DNA of 33,142 nucleotides, taken from the NCBI GenBank assembly GCA_943328785.2, contig CALQBJ020000011.1, forward strand, positions 1-33,142, written 5' to 3'. Below the pieces are notes generated by a model, which was given only the letters and a program-made list of their open reading frames with translations, had not been told where the DNA came from and did no database searches. Each line of letters starts with the position of its first letter. The first letter of the stretch is position 1. Below are positions 8,184-18,164 of the stretch, piece after piece. Both the position numbers and the translations under genes were made by a program. Origin of the DNA: Bifidobacterium breve (GTDB lineage: Bacteria; Acidobacteriota; Vicinamibacteria; Vicinamibacterales; CAVVIG01).

Positions 8184-9608
8184 CTACGACGCCGCCGAGA
8201 ACGACGTGTCGGCCGGGCTCAGTGGCGCCGCGCGCCGGCCACGCGGGAACTCGATGCCGAGCGTCTTGATTTTGTAGTTCATGACGCGGGGCGAGATGGA
8301 CAGCAGCTCCGCCGCATCCTTCTGCACCCAATTCGACATCTTGAGCGCCTCGATCAGTGCGAAGCGCTCGATATCGTCGAGCGGAATCCCGGTCGGCGGA
8401 ATGCGGACGATCGTCGCATGCTCGCGCGAGCTGCCTGGTGTCGGCGCCTCGCCGAGCCGCAAATCGTCGGCGGCGATCACGCGCCCTTCCGCCAGCAGCA
8501 TGGCGCGTTCGATGGTGTTCTCGAGTTCGCGGATGTTGCCCGGCCAGTTGTAGCGCATCAGCAGTTTCTGCGCCTCGGGTTCGAGCCCTTCGATCCGCTT
8601 CTTCAGTTCGCCCGAGAACTTGTGGATGAACGAATGGGCGAGTGGCACGATGTCGTCCTTACGTTCGCGCAGCGGCGGCATCTCGATCGAGACGACGTTC
8701 AGGCGGTAGTAGAGGTCCTCGCGGAACAGCCCTGTCTGCACCATCGCCGGCAGGTCGCGGTTCGTGGCCGCGATGAGGCGCACGTCGACCCGCAGCGTGC
8801 GCGTGCCGCCGAGCCGCTCGAACTCGTGCTCCTGCAGCACGCGCAGAATCTTGGCCTGCGTGTTCGGACTCATGTCGCCGATTTCGTCCAGGAACAGCGT
8901 GCCGCCGTCGGCCTGTTCGAAGCGGCCGATGCGCTGTTTGTCGGCGCCGGTAAAGGCACCCTTCTCGTGGCCGAACAGCTCTGATTCGAGCAGGTTCTCC
9001 TGCAGCGCGGCGCAGTTCACCTTCACGAAGTTCCGCGAGTTCCGCAGCGAGTTGTGGTGCGTCGCGCCGGCGATCAGTTCCTTGCCCGTGCCGGTTTCGC
9101 CGCGAATGAGCACCGTCGTGTTGCTCTTCGCCACCTTCTTGACGATGTCGAGCACGCGCTGCAGGGCTGCGCTCGAGCCGACGATCTTGTCGAACTCGTA
9201 GATGTCCTGTTGGGTACCGCGGAGGTAGTCGAGTTCGTGCTTCAGCCGCTTCATCTCGAGCGCCTTCTCGATCTTGACCTCCATCTCCTCGATCTCGAAC
9301 GGCTTCTGCACGTAGTCGAAGGCGCCGATCTTCATCGCCTCGACCGCGGTGTTGACGTTGCCGAACGCGGTCATCAGGATGACGGCCGTCGAGGGGTGCA
9401 TGGCCCGCGTCGTGCGCAGCACGTCCATGCCGTCGCTGCCGCCCATCTTCAGGTCGCTCAGCACGACATCGAAGTGGCTCTCGTGCAGGCGCTCGATCGC
9501 GGCATTGCCATTGGAGGCCTCCTCGACCTCGTGTCCGGCATCCGCCAGACCGCGTGCCAGACCGCGGCGCAGCGCATCGTGATCGTCCGCAATGAGTATT
9601 CGACCCAT
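8184..9608 (-). CDS. NtrC-type sigma-54 response regulator
   Basis: 474 residues. It has three domains: receiver (1-120) with phosphoacceptor Asp52, Thr80 and Lys102; AAA+ sigma-54 activator domain (about 140-380) with Walker A GETGTGKE (170-177), GAFTGAD (217-223, the sigma-54 contact loop) and Walker B TLFLDE (237-242); and a Fis-type HTH (about 412-462, AAELLSISPRVMNYKIKTLG). It should open sigma-54 promoters when phosphorylated. The PAS kinase gene lies 17 bases upstream on the same strand, so the two form a pair. A sigma-54 promoter at 20956-20971 is a possible target in this window; this link is inference. The exact signal is unknown. Confidence 0.93.
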   Translation of the reverse strand: MGRILIADDHDALRRGLARGLADAGHEVEEASNGNAAIERLHESHFDVVLSDLKMGGSDGMDVLRTTRAMHPSTAVILMTAFGNVNTAVEAMKIGAFDYVQKPFEIEEMEVKIEKALEMKRLKHELDYLRGTQQDIYEFDKIVGSSAALQRVLDIVKKVAKSNTTVLIRGETGTGKELIAGATHHNSLRNSRNFVKVNCAALQENLLESELFGHEKGAFTGADKQRIGRFEQADGGTLFLDEIGDMSPNTQAKILRVLQEHEFERLGGTRTLRVDVRLIAATNRDLPAMVQTGLFREDLYYRLNVVSIEMPPLRERKDDIVPLAHSFIHKFSGELKKRIEGLEPEAQKLLMRYNWPGNIRELENTIERAMLLAEGRVIAADDLRLGEAPTPGSSREHATIVRIPPTGIPLDDIERFALIEALKMSNWVQKDAAELLSISPRVMNYKIKTLGIEFPRGRRAAPLSPADTSFSAAS

Positions 9609-9625
9609 GACCCGTAGCCTCTTCT

Positions 9626-10822
9626 CTATTTGAACCAGCTCGATGTGGACGCGACCGGCAGCGTCACCCTGAACCGCGTCCCGCGTCCGGGTTCGCTGGT
9701 GAGATCGATCCGTCCGTCGTGTGCGTCGATGATCTTCCGCACGATCGGCAGGCCCAGGCCAGAGCCGGTGACCTTGGTCGTGAAGAAGGGGTTGAAGATC
9801 CGGTCGCTCAGGTGTGCCGGGATGCCCGGGCCGTCATCGATGACGGCGACGACGATGACGGGCGTCGGCTCCGGGGCATCGGCGGCAAAGCCGGGGTCCT
9901 GCGCCAGCGACTCGAGCGAGGCACGGAGCACGACCTGTCCGGTGCCGTTCATCGCCTCGAAGGCATTGGTCAGCAGGTTCGAGAACACCTGGCAGAGCTG
10001 GTGTTCGTCGCCGTCCATCAGCGGCAGTCCGTGGGCGACATCGACGTCGATGCGGATGTCGCGGCGCGGCACCTTGCTCTCGGCGTTGGTCACCGACTGC
10101 TTCAGCACATGCGCGATGTCGGTCTGCTCGACCTGTAGCCGGATCGGCCGCACGAACTCGAGCATCTCGACGACGATGGCGTTGGCCAGCTTCGTCTCGC
10201 TGAGGATGTCGGCCAGCAGCGACTGGGCGTCCGGTGAATCGGGCACCTGGCGGCGGAGCAGGCCGGCCATCACCTCGATGCCGGCGAGCGGGTTCTTCAG
10301 TTCGTGCGCGATCCCTGCCGCCATCTCGCCGAGCGAGACGAGACGGTCGCGCAGACGCTCGCGCTCCTCCATCTGCTCGACGTGCGTGAGGTCCTTGAAG
10401 AACAGTACGGCGCCAATGGCGGCGTCTGCCTCGTCGCGCACCTGCGACAGGGTGAAGCCGATGACCCGGTCCAGTTCCTTGAGCCGCAGTTCCGCGCGGT
10501 TCGGCAGCGTGGTCAGGACGAAGGCGCCCGAGAGGACGCGGACGAGGTCGGGCCACTGGCGGAACGTGTCGCTGAACGGGCTGCCGAGTGTGGCGTCCTC
10601 GCGGGCGATGGCGAAGATGCGGCAGGCCTCGTCGTTGATCAGCGCCAGCCGGCCGTCGCGATGGATGGCGATGACGCCGTTCCGCATGCTGCTGACCAGA
10701 TGCCTGAAGAAGCGGTCGTCGGGCGAGGCGCCCGTATCTGCCTGGGCGGCCCCGGCCACCTTGGCGGTCGAGGTGCGTCGTGCGCGAGGCGTGGCGGTGG
10801 ACGGCGGTCGTATCGAGGGCAT
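9626..10822 (-). CDS. Soluble PAS-domain sensor histidine kinase (NtrB-like)
   Basis: 398 residues from the ATG at 10822. A basic, Ser/Thr/Ala-rich N-terminus without a membrane segment is followed by a PAS domain (about 37-150, HLVSSMRNGVIAIHRDGRLA). The dimerisation helix has GIAHELKNPLAGIE with phosphorylated His173. The ATPase domain has an N-box (NLLTNAFEAM), DDGPGIP and GSGLGLPI. The kinase should therefore be cytoplasmic and phosphorylate the regulator encoded 17 bases downstream. A longer frame (to 11407) overlaps the ABC-F gene and is not convincing. A weak sigma-54-like site lies 25 bases before the start (10847-10861), which would allow autoregulation. Confidence 0.9.
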   Translation of the reverse strand: MPSIRPPSTATPRARRTSTAKVAGAAQADTGASPDDRFFRHLVSSMRNGVIAIHRDGRLALINDEACRIFAIAREDATLGSPFSDTFRQWPDLVRVLSGAFVLTTLPNRAELRLKELDRVIGFTLSQVRDEADAAIGAVLFFKDLTHVEQMEERERLRDRLVSLGEMAAGIAHELKNPLAGIEVMAGLLRRQVPDSPDAQSLLADILSETKLANAIVVEMLEFVRPIRLQVEQTDIAHVLKQSVTNAESKVPRRDIRIDVDVAHGLPLMDGDEHQLCQVFSNLLTNAFEAMNGTGQVVLRASLESLAQDPGFAADAPEPTPVIVVAVIDDGPGIPAHLSDRIFNPFFTTKVTGSGLGLPIVRKIIDAHDGRIDLTSEPGRGTRFRVTLPVASTSSWFK

Positions 10823-10846
10823 ACCCTTCAGCTCGTGGACAGAGGG

Positions 10847-10861
10847 GCAAGGGATGTACCC
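10847..10861 (-). promoter_or_regulatory. Weak sigma-54 promoter candidate before the PAS kinase
   Basis: The minus strand reads GGGTACATCCCTTGC. The GG and GC pairs are 10 bases apart as sigma-54 requires, and the -12 core TTGC is intact, but the -24 part differs from TGGCAC at three positions. The distance from the -12 GC to the ATG is about the same as for the better site before the PEGA gene. Confidence 0.3.
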
Positions 10862-10968
10862 GCCCGCCGAGGTCAGGAATTGCGCTGAAACCCGCGCAAA
10901 CCGCGAGCAGAGCGCAGGGAGGCTGAAGGGGAGTCTAACAGAAATGTAATGGGATGACGGATCCGTGA

Positions 10969-12993
<2,025 letters not shown>

Positions 12994-13013
12994 GGAAACG
13001 GCGAACTCGGGGT

Positions 13014-13040
13014 CTGGAGCCTGGCGCTGCCAGGCTCCAG
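13014..13040. repeat. Perfect 12-bp hairpin between the regulator and ABC-F genes
   Basis: CTGGAGCCTGGC (13014-13025) and its exact complement (13029-13040) are separated by a three-base loop. It lies 21 bases before the ABC-F start on the minus strand and after the stop of the HTH-receiver gene. No T-run follows on either strand, so it is not a standard intrinsic terminator. It could be a REP-like element, an RNA-stabilising structure or part of an ABC-F leader control. Confidence 0.6.
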
Positions 13041-13088
13041 GGGTCGACTGGGCAAACCAGCGACCGGGTGGTGCGGTTGTCCGGTGGG

Positions 13089-13697
13089 CTATTCGCCCAG
13101 CGCCTTTGCCGCCGCCGCCAGTACCTGCGGTACGCGGAACGGCTTCGTCAGGTACCCCGAGACGCCGAGGTTGACGGCTTCGATGGCGGCCGACTCGGTG
13201 GAGTAGCCCGTGATGATGATCACCGGCAGGTCCGCCTTGTAGCGCTTGGCTTCGCGAATGACGCTCAGGCCGTCGATGCCCGGCATCTTCAGGTCGGAGA
13301 TGAGCAGGTCGTACGACTGCACGCGCATCCGTTCGAGCGCGGTGCGCCCGTCCGGGGCGACATCGACGTCGTACTCGGCCAGCGCCAGGGTCTTGGCCAG
13401 CAGGTCCCTGATGCTCGCCTCGTCGTCGACGACCAGAATGCGAGGCCGGCTATTGATGCTGCCGTGTTCAGGCCTGGTCAGCATGTCGGACGCGGGGGCG
13501 GCCGAGCGGGTGGCGGGGCGCGAATGCTGGCTGTCGAGCCACGCATCGATGTCGCTCTTGCGGAAGCGCCACTGCCGTCCAACGCGCACCGCGGGAATCT
13601 TGCCGGCCTTGATAAGCCGGTAGACCGTTCGCAGATTGACCTGCAGATACTCCAGGACTTCTTCGGTTGTCAGGAAGGTTTCGTCAATCATGGTCAC
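13089..13697 (-). CDS. HTH (excisionase-type) plus receiver-domain response regulator
   Basis: 202 residues from a GTG at 13697 that overlaps the kinase stop (GTGA); the ATG at 13691, two codons later, is an equal alternative. Residues 8-56 form a MerR/excisionase-like HTH of the HTH_17 type (LTTEEVLEYLQVNLRTVYRL, then AVRVGRQWRFRKSDIDAWL). A Ser/Ala/Arg-rich linker follows (57-84). The receiver domain (86-200) has DD at 91-92, phosphoacceptor Asp135 (LLISDLKMPG), Thr163 and Lys185. The order DNA-binding then receiver is the reverse of most response regulators. The partner is surely the kinase encoded upstream. It is not a phage Xis: no phage genes are near. Confidence 0.9.
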   Translation of the reverse strand: MTMIDETFLTTEEVLEYLQVNLRTVYRLIKAGKIPAVRVGRQWRFRKSDIDAWLDSQHSRPATRSAAPASDMLTRPEHGSINSRPRILVVDDEASIRDLLAKTLALAEYDVDVAPDGRTALERMRVQSYDLLISDLKMPGIDGLSVIREAKRYKADLPVIIITGYSTESAAIEAVNLGVSGYLTKPFRVPQVLAAAAKALGE

Positions 13698-15721
13698 GCG
13701 ATCGGCAACTCCACCGTGAACACGGCACCACCGTCAGGATGGTTCCCCGCAGAAATGCGTCCTCCATGGTCCTGGACGATGCCGTAGGCGAGTGAGAGGC
13801 CGAGGCCCGTTCCCTGCCCTACGTCCCTGGTCGTGTAGAACGGTTCGAAGATGCGCGGAAGCGTATCATCGCTGATGCCCGCGCCGGTATCTCGAACCGT
13901 CGCCACCAGCCAGCCGCTCTCGCCACTCCCTGTCCCGATCTCGATCCGCCCGGGCTTGCCCGTCGCGGCGATCGCCTGCTCCGCGTTCATCAGGATGTTC
14001 AAAAAGACCTGATGGAGCAGGAGCGGGTCGGCCTGAACCTGTGGAAGATGCAGGTCATATTTTCGCACGACTTCGATGTGCCGGGACCTGCACGATGCCT
14101 TCCGCAGTGCGAGCACTTTCTGCAGGATCCCGTTCAGTCCGGACTTCCGGCGCTGCACGCGGCCAGAGCCGGCGAACACTAGCAGGCTGCGGACGATTCG
14201 CGCGGCCCGATCTGCCTCGCGGTAGATGGTGCGGATTTCATGGCGAATCGCCTCGGGAAACGCGCCGGTGGTGCGGAGCAGCTCGAGGTGGCCCATCACG
14301 CTCTGCAGCGGATTGTTGAGTTCGTGCGCGATGCCCGACACGAAGTGCCCGAGCGCCGCCAGCTTCTCCGACTGGACAAGGCGGTCGCGCATCGCGTCCC
14401 GCTCGCGCAGCGCCATGACCGGCAACATGTCTCTCGCCACGATGACGCGTCCGGCATGGCGGCCGTCCGAGCCGGCGATGTCGGTGACGGTCACAACGTA
14501 GTGTCCGATGAACCCGGGATTGCTGAATTCGTGCAGGGCCGGACTGGACAGCGGGTAGGCGAGCGTGTCGAGCCAACTCGTCAGCTCCGCCGTGACGTGT
14601 TCGCGCAGCGGCTGCAACTTCAGGGCGTCGGCTGCGATGCCGACGGCGTCGGCGAAGGACGGGTTAGCGCGGACGATGCGCCCCTCGTCGTCGATCACGA
14701 CGATCAAATGGGCGATCGAGGCAAACAACTGCTCGAGTTCCCGCCGCGACTTCAGCACGACATCGAGCAATTGCATCGTCTCGACGGCGCTCGACAGTTG
14801 CCGGCCCAGCTCGTCGGCGCGATTGAGGAGCGCGATGTCGTCGCCGGCTTCGATCCGCACGCCTTCGAAGACCAGCGTGCCAAGGGCGCGCCGGCATCCG
14901 CGCAGCGGCACGGTGACGAGGCTGGTGGCGTCGGCGGGGCGGCTGGCCAGGCCCGCGCGCAACGTACGGAGCGCGGTGGCGGCCGGCGCCAGTGGATCGT
15001 CGGCCCTGACTGAGGCGGTCGAGTGCGCGTGGCCAGGCGCGGACGATGCCAGCGGCACCAGCGACCGCGAATCGCGTTCGTAGATCCAGACGGTGGTGCG
15101 GTCCGCGGCAAACAGCTTCGTGGCGGCGGCACACAGCGGTTCGAGTGCGCCCGGCAGGTCGAGGCTGGACCAGAGCCGGACCGAGAACGCATCGAGGAGC
15201 CCGCGCACATCGTGCTCGAACTCCTCGCGCTGGCGGAGGCGCGCGAGCTCGAGCGCCAGCAGGAACGCTGCGGGCACATCGCTGCGCTCGAGCTCGGCGA
15301 CGTCGAGGAGCGCCCCGGCCGGTATGCCGATGACCAGCAGTCCGACCCGCTGCGTGTCCGTCAGCAGCGGCAGCAGGACGGCACGGTCGGCGCCGAGCCG
15401 CTCGTGCAGCAGCGGCATCTTCAGCGCAAGGCCGGTGACGGCCACGGCGCGGCGCGAGCCGAACGATTCGCCGATGAGCGCGGCTTCATCGCCACGCGGG
15501 CGCCAGGCTTCCGTCGGCAGTTCCGCGACGCCGCTGCCGGAGGTCGCCTGCAACAGGCCGCTGGCCGGATGCTGTTCGAACAGTATCGACGACAGGCCGC
15601 CGGTCACCTGCAGCGCCTGTTGATGCAACCGGGACAGCGTCGCATGCCGGCTTCCGCCTTCAGCGAGTAGCGTCAGGAGTGAGTGCGCGGCCACGCGGGT
15701 GGCGCTGCTGGTTGGTTCCAT
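13694..15721 (-). CDS. Soluble GAF/PAS sensor histidine kinase
   Basis: 675 residues, no membrane segment or signal peptide. Two GAF-like regions (about 20-165 and 175-315) are followed by a helical linker, a PAS domain (about 325-435, LFASIAHLIVVIDDEGRIVR), the dimerisation helix with SGIAHELNNPLQSVMGHL (phosphorylated His466), and the ATPase domain with N-box NILMNAEQAI, DTGAGIS and GTGLGLSLAYG. It should sense a cytoplasmic signal, which cannot be named, and phosphorylate the HTH-receiver protein whose start overlaps this stop. No Shine-Dalgarno motif precedes the ATG. A -10-like TAGAAT lies about 20 bases upstream, so translation may be leaderless or nearly so. Confidence 0.92.
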   Translation of the reverse strand: MEPTSSATRVAAHSLLTLLAEGGSRHATLSRLHQQALQVTGGLSSILFEQHPASGLLQATSGSGVAELPTEAWRPRGDEAALIGESFGSRRAVAVTGLALKMPLLHERLGADRAVLLPLLTDTQRVGLLVIGIPAGALLDVAELERSDVPAAFLLALELARLRQREEFEHDVRGLLDAFSVRLWSSLDLPGALEPLCAAATKLFAADRTTVWIYERDSRSLVPLASSAPGHAHSTASVRADDPLAPAATALRTLRAGLASRPADATSLVTVPLRGCRRALGTLVFEGVRIEAGDDIALLNRADELGRQLSSAVETMQLLDVVLKSRRELEQLFASIAHLIVVIDDEGRIVRANPSFADAVGIAADALKLQPLREHVTAELTSWLDTLAYPLSSPALHEFSNPGFIGHYVVTVTDIAGSDGRHAGRVIVARDMLPVMALRERDAMRDRLVQSEKLAALGHFVSGIAHELNNPLQSVMGHLELLRTTGAFPEAIRHEIRTIYREADRAARIVRSLLVFAGSGRVQRRKSGLNGILQKVLALRKASCRSRHIEVVRKYDLHLPQVQADPLLLHQVFLNILMNAEQAIAATGKPGRIEIGTGSGESGWLVATVRDTGAGISDDTLPRIFEPFYTTRDVGQGTGLGLSLAYGIVQDHGGRISAGNHPDGGAVFTVELPIA

Positions 15722-15739
15722 ATGGGGGAGGGTCCGGGG

Positions 15740-15745
15740 ATTCTA
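15740..15745 (-). promoter_or_regulatory. -10 element for the GAF/PAS kinase operon
   Basis: The minus strand reads TAGAAT, five of six matches to the -10 consensus. A poor -35-like TTGGAT lies 19 bases further upstream. Transcription would start about 10 bases before the ATG at 15721. Confidence 0.35.
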
Positions 15746-15778
15746 TCCGACGGAAGCCAGGCCTATCCAACGACCTCC

Positions 15779-15787
15779 TGCTAAGAT
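15779..15787 (+). promoter_or_regulatory. Extended -10 promoter candidate for the ECF sigma operon
   Basis: TG-C-TAAGAT is an extended -10-like element, followed by CGT. The promoter candidate before the biotin carboxylase (27253-27261) has the similar TG-C-TAGAAT, also followed by CGT. No clear -35 was found. Start of transcription would be near 15794, about 77 bases before the sigma gene. Confidence 0.3.
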
Positions 15788-15870
15788 CGTCACCAGCCCC
15801 CACGCGTACAGGCCGAATCGCCGCCGATGCCGTCTAAGCCCATAAGAAGAGAGGGCGTTCCGCGCAGCGC

Positions 15871-16443
15871 ATGACGTCGACCGACGAAGAACTCGTTGCC
15901 CGCTCCATGGGCGGCGACCACGACAGCTTCAATCAGCTCATCCTCAGGTGGGAGCGGCCGATCTATGCCTTGGCCTACCGGACGATTGGGCGCGAGGAGG
16001 ATGCGCGGGACGTGTGTCAGGAGACCTTCCTGCGCGCCTACCGCGCCCTGCCGAAGTTTCGCCGCGAAGCGAAGTTCTCCTCCTGGATCTACCGTATTGC
16101 GTTGAATCTCTGCCGCGACTGGGCGCGGCGTGAACGCCGCACGCCGGTCGTCCAGCTGCCAGAGGACATGGACCTGATCGAGATGGCCGCCGCGGTCGGA
16201 CCGTCGGAATCGATCGAGGACCTGGTAGCGCGGAAAGACCTGACCGCCCGCGTTGAACTGGCGATGGCGCGGCTGCCCGACGAACAACGCACGGCCATCG
16301 TCCTCAAGGAGTACCACGGGCTGACGTTCCAGGAGATCGCGGACCTCCAAGGGTGCCCGCTTAGTACGGTGAAGACACGGTTGTATCAAGGACTGTCGGT
16401 GCTGCGGCGCGAGTTTGCGCGGAGCCCCGGCCGAGTGGCCTGA
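15871..16443 (+). CDS. ECF-type RNA polymerase sigma factor
   Basis: 190 residues. Region 2 (about 22-90) shows YALAYRTIGREEDARDVCQE and the -10-binding helix FSSWIYRIALNLCRDWARR. Region 4 (about 128-182) ends in the HTH GLTFQEIADLQGCPLSTVKT. No region 1.1 or 3 is present, as expected of an extracytoplasmic-function sigma factor. The anti-sigma gene starts 4 bases after its stop, so the sigma is likely held at the membrane until a signal comes. An AGAGAGGG lies 15 bases before the ATG, which is far for a ribosome-binding site; the start is otherwise the usual one for the family. Confidence 0.95.
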   Translation: MTSTDEELVARSMGGDHDSFNQLILRWERPIYALAYRTIGREEDARDVCQETFLRAYRALPKFRREAKFSSWIYRIALNLCRDWARRERRTPVVQLPEDMDLIEMAAAVGPSESIEDLVARKDLTARVELAMARLPDEQRTAIVLKEYHGLTFQEIADLQGCPLSTVKTRLYQGLSVLRREFARSPGRVA

Positions 16444-16447
16444 GACC

Positions 16448-17245
16448 ATGAACGACACACGCTGCACATTCGACGGTCCCCGGGACGAAGTCCTCGTGGC
16501 CTATCTCTACGACGACATCGGGCCGCGCGAACGCGAGGCGTTCGAGGCGCACCTGCCCGATTGCCTGATCTGCCGCACCGAACTGGACGCGCTGTCCGAT
16601 GTGCGTGGTGGACTCGCGGCCTGGGCACCGCCCGACGTGCTCGACGGCATCGGCGGCACCGCGCCCAGCTCGGCCCTGCGGATTGTCAATCCCGAGTCGC
16701 CCCGCGTCTCGACCGGCTTTCGCACGTTCGCCGAGGCGCCGGTCTGGCTGCAGGCGGCCGCGGCGATGCTGGTGGTGGCGGCATCGCTTGGCCTGGCCAA
16801 CCTCAACCTGACCTACTCGCCGAGCGCCGGACTGAGCGTCAGCACCGGCTGGATGCTGCCTGCACCGGCCGTGACGCCAGCGCCAGCGCCCGTGGTGACG
16901 GCTGCGGCGCCGACGCCCGATCCCTGGCAGGCCGACCTGACCGTCCTCGAGCAGAAGGTGATGGCGGGCGTGAAGGCGCAGCTCGCCGCGACAGAGGCGT
17001 CTGACGGTGATGCGGCCCTGCTGGCCCGCGTGCGCAATATCGTGCAGGAGAGCGAGCGTCGCCAGCAGCGCGAACTGGCCCTGCGAGTGGCCGAGGTCGC
17101 GCGCGAGAGCCAGGTGCAGCGTCAGGCTGACCTCGTGAAGATCGACCGGAACCTTGGCCTCATCCAGCGCAGCACGGGCGTCGAGGTGATGCGGACGCAG
17201 CAGCAGTTGAACACGCTGGCGCAGCGCGTCTCGCAGCAGCGATGA
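16448..17245 (+). CDS. Zinc-finger anti-sigma factor, membrane anchored
   Basis: 265 residues from the ATG at 16448. The N-terminal anti-sigma domain has the zinc motif His35-x3-Cys39-x2-Cys42 (EAHLPDCLICRTEL) after a conserved LVAYLYDDIGPRERE helix. One transmembrane segment lies at about 98-117. The outer part has a Pro/Ala-rich stretch (125-160) and a long charged helical, probably coiled-coil, region (about 165-260). It should bind and block the ECF sigma factor in the cytoplasm. How it is released is not shown; no protease gene is adjacent. The coiled-coil outer domain could interact with the secreted products downstream (inference). Confidence 0.88.
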   Translation: MNDTRCTFDGPRDEVLVAYLYDDIGPREREAFEAHLPDCLICRTELDALSDVRGGLAAWAPPDVLDGIGGTAPSSALRIVNPESPRVSTGFRTFAEAPVWLQAAAAMLVVAASLGLANLNLTYSPSAGLSVSTGWMLPAPAVTPAPAPVVTAAAPTPDPWQADLTVLEQKVMAGVKAQLAATEASDGDAALLARVRNIVQESERRQQRELALRVAEVARESQVQRQADLVKIDRNLGLIQRSTGVEVMRTQQQLNTLAQRVSQQR

Positions 17246-17318
17246 GGATGTGGCGTGTCGCGGAGCCGGACCCAGAGCCGCGCCGGCACTCGCTGAACGC
17301 AGAGAGCGGAAGAGAGTC

Positions 17319-18155
17319 ATGCGCAGATTACTGATGTCGACGATGGTGATGGTGGCGGGCATGGTGGTCGCGGCAGGGGCGCAGGACGCCGGGCGCACAA
17401 CGCCGGCGAGCCGGGCCGACGCGCGCAGCCAGCAGCAGGTCCGGGAGGCGCGCTACCAGATCGGCCAGATGGAGCGGTTGCTCGAGGGCGCGGTGGAGCA
17501 CGGTGCCACGGCGATGCGCGATCGTCTGCAGGCCGTCATGCCGGCGGACATGCTGCTCGCCGAAAATGCGCGTGCCCGGGGCTTCCGCCTCGACGGCTAC
17601 GGCATCTTCTTCGACGTGGAGGTGCCCGACCTTGGCGGCACCCTGGCCTGGAGCCTTCGCACCCTCGACCAGAACGACCTCGGGCTCGACGCCGCGCTCC
17701 AGACGCTGCGGCAGGCGGCCGGGAACGACCTGAACCTGCAGCAGGCGCTGAAGCGCGTCGAATTGCAGGTGTCGCCGATGACCGCCTCGATGCCGGCCCA
17801 ACCGGGGGGCGCGGCCGCCGTGCAGGCGAGCGGATCGGCTCCGGCCCCTCCAGCCGCGGCCGGCCGGTCGGTGGCGGGCGATCCGGTGCTGGCCAATCCC
17901 GACGAGGCGTATCGCATCGAAATCAGCGAGGCCCTCATCGACGCGATGCTGGAGCACAGCCGTGGCCTGAGCATCGGCGCCGACGAACGATTGACCGTCG
18001 CGGCGCGGCGCAGCGACGACCGTCCCAGGCTCGGCATCGACACCGATGCGCGGACGGTGGTTCTCAGCGTGCGTGGCTCCGACCTGGCCGCCTTCCTCGG
18101 CGGGCACCTGAGTCCCCAGGACGCTCGCGGTCGTGTCGAAGTCCGGGTGTTCTAG
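17319..18155 (+). CDS. Secreted protein of unknown function in the ECF locus
   Basis: 278 residues from the ATG at 17319 (GGAAGAGAG lies upstream). A signal peptide covers 1-21 with likely cleavage after AGA. The mature part has a Gln/Arg-rich helical start (ARYQIGQMERLLEG), a beta-rich region (FRLDGYGIFFDVEVPDLGG), a Pro/Ala-rich linker (about 160-195) and a second domain ending in RTVVLSVRGSDLAAFLGG. I do not recognise a family. It sits 73 bases after the anti-sigma gene in the same direction, and a lipoprotein gene follows after 9 bases. It may be a target or sensor partner of the sigma/anti-sigma pair. Confidence 0.75.
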   Translation: MRRLLMSTMVMVAGMVVAAGAQDAGRTTPASRADARSQQQVREARYQIGQMERLLEGAVEHGATAMRDRLQAVMPADMLLAENARARGFRLDGYGIFFDVEVPDLGGTLAWSLRTLDQNDLGLDAALQTLRQAAGNDLNLQQALKRVELQVSPMTASMPAQPGGAAAVQASGSAPAPPAAAGRSVAGDPVLANPDEAYRIEISEALIDAMLEHSRGLSIGADERLTVAARRSDDRPRLGIDTDARTVVLSVRGSDLAAFLGGHLSPQDARGRVEVRVF

Positions 18156-18164
18156 AATGGCGGC

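Noticed and set aside
8165-8184. CGGTCCC direct repeat (two copies, 13 bases apart) at the xerC/regulator junction as an insertion scar
   Set aside because: Seven bases in GC-rich DNA are easily found by chance, and no element lies between the copies.
13014-13040. Rho-independent terminator
   Set aside because: The stem is strong, but there is no T-run on either strand.
13089-13697. Phage excisionase
   Set aside because: The HTH is fused to a complete receiver domain and paired with a histidine kinase; no phage genes are near.
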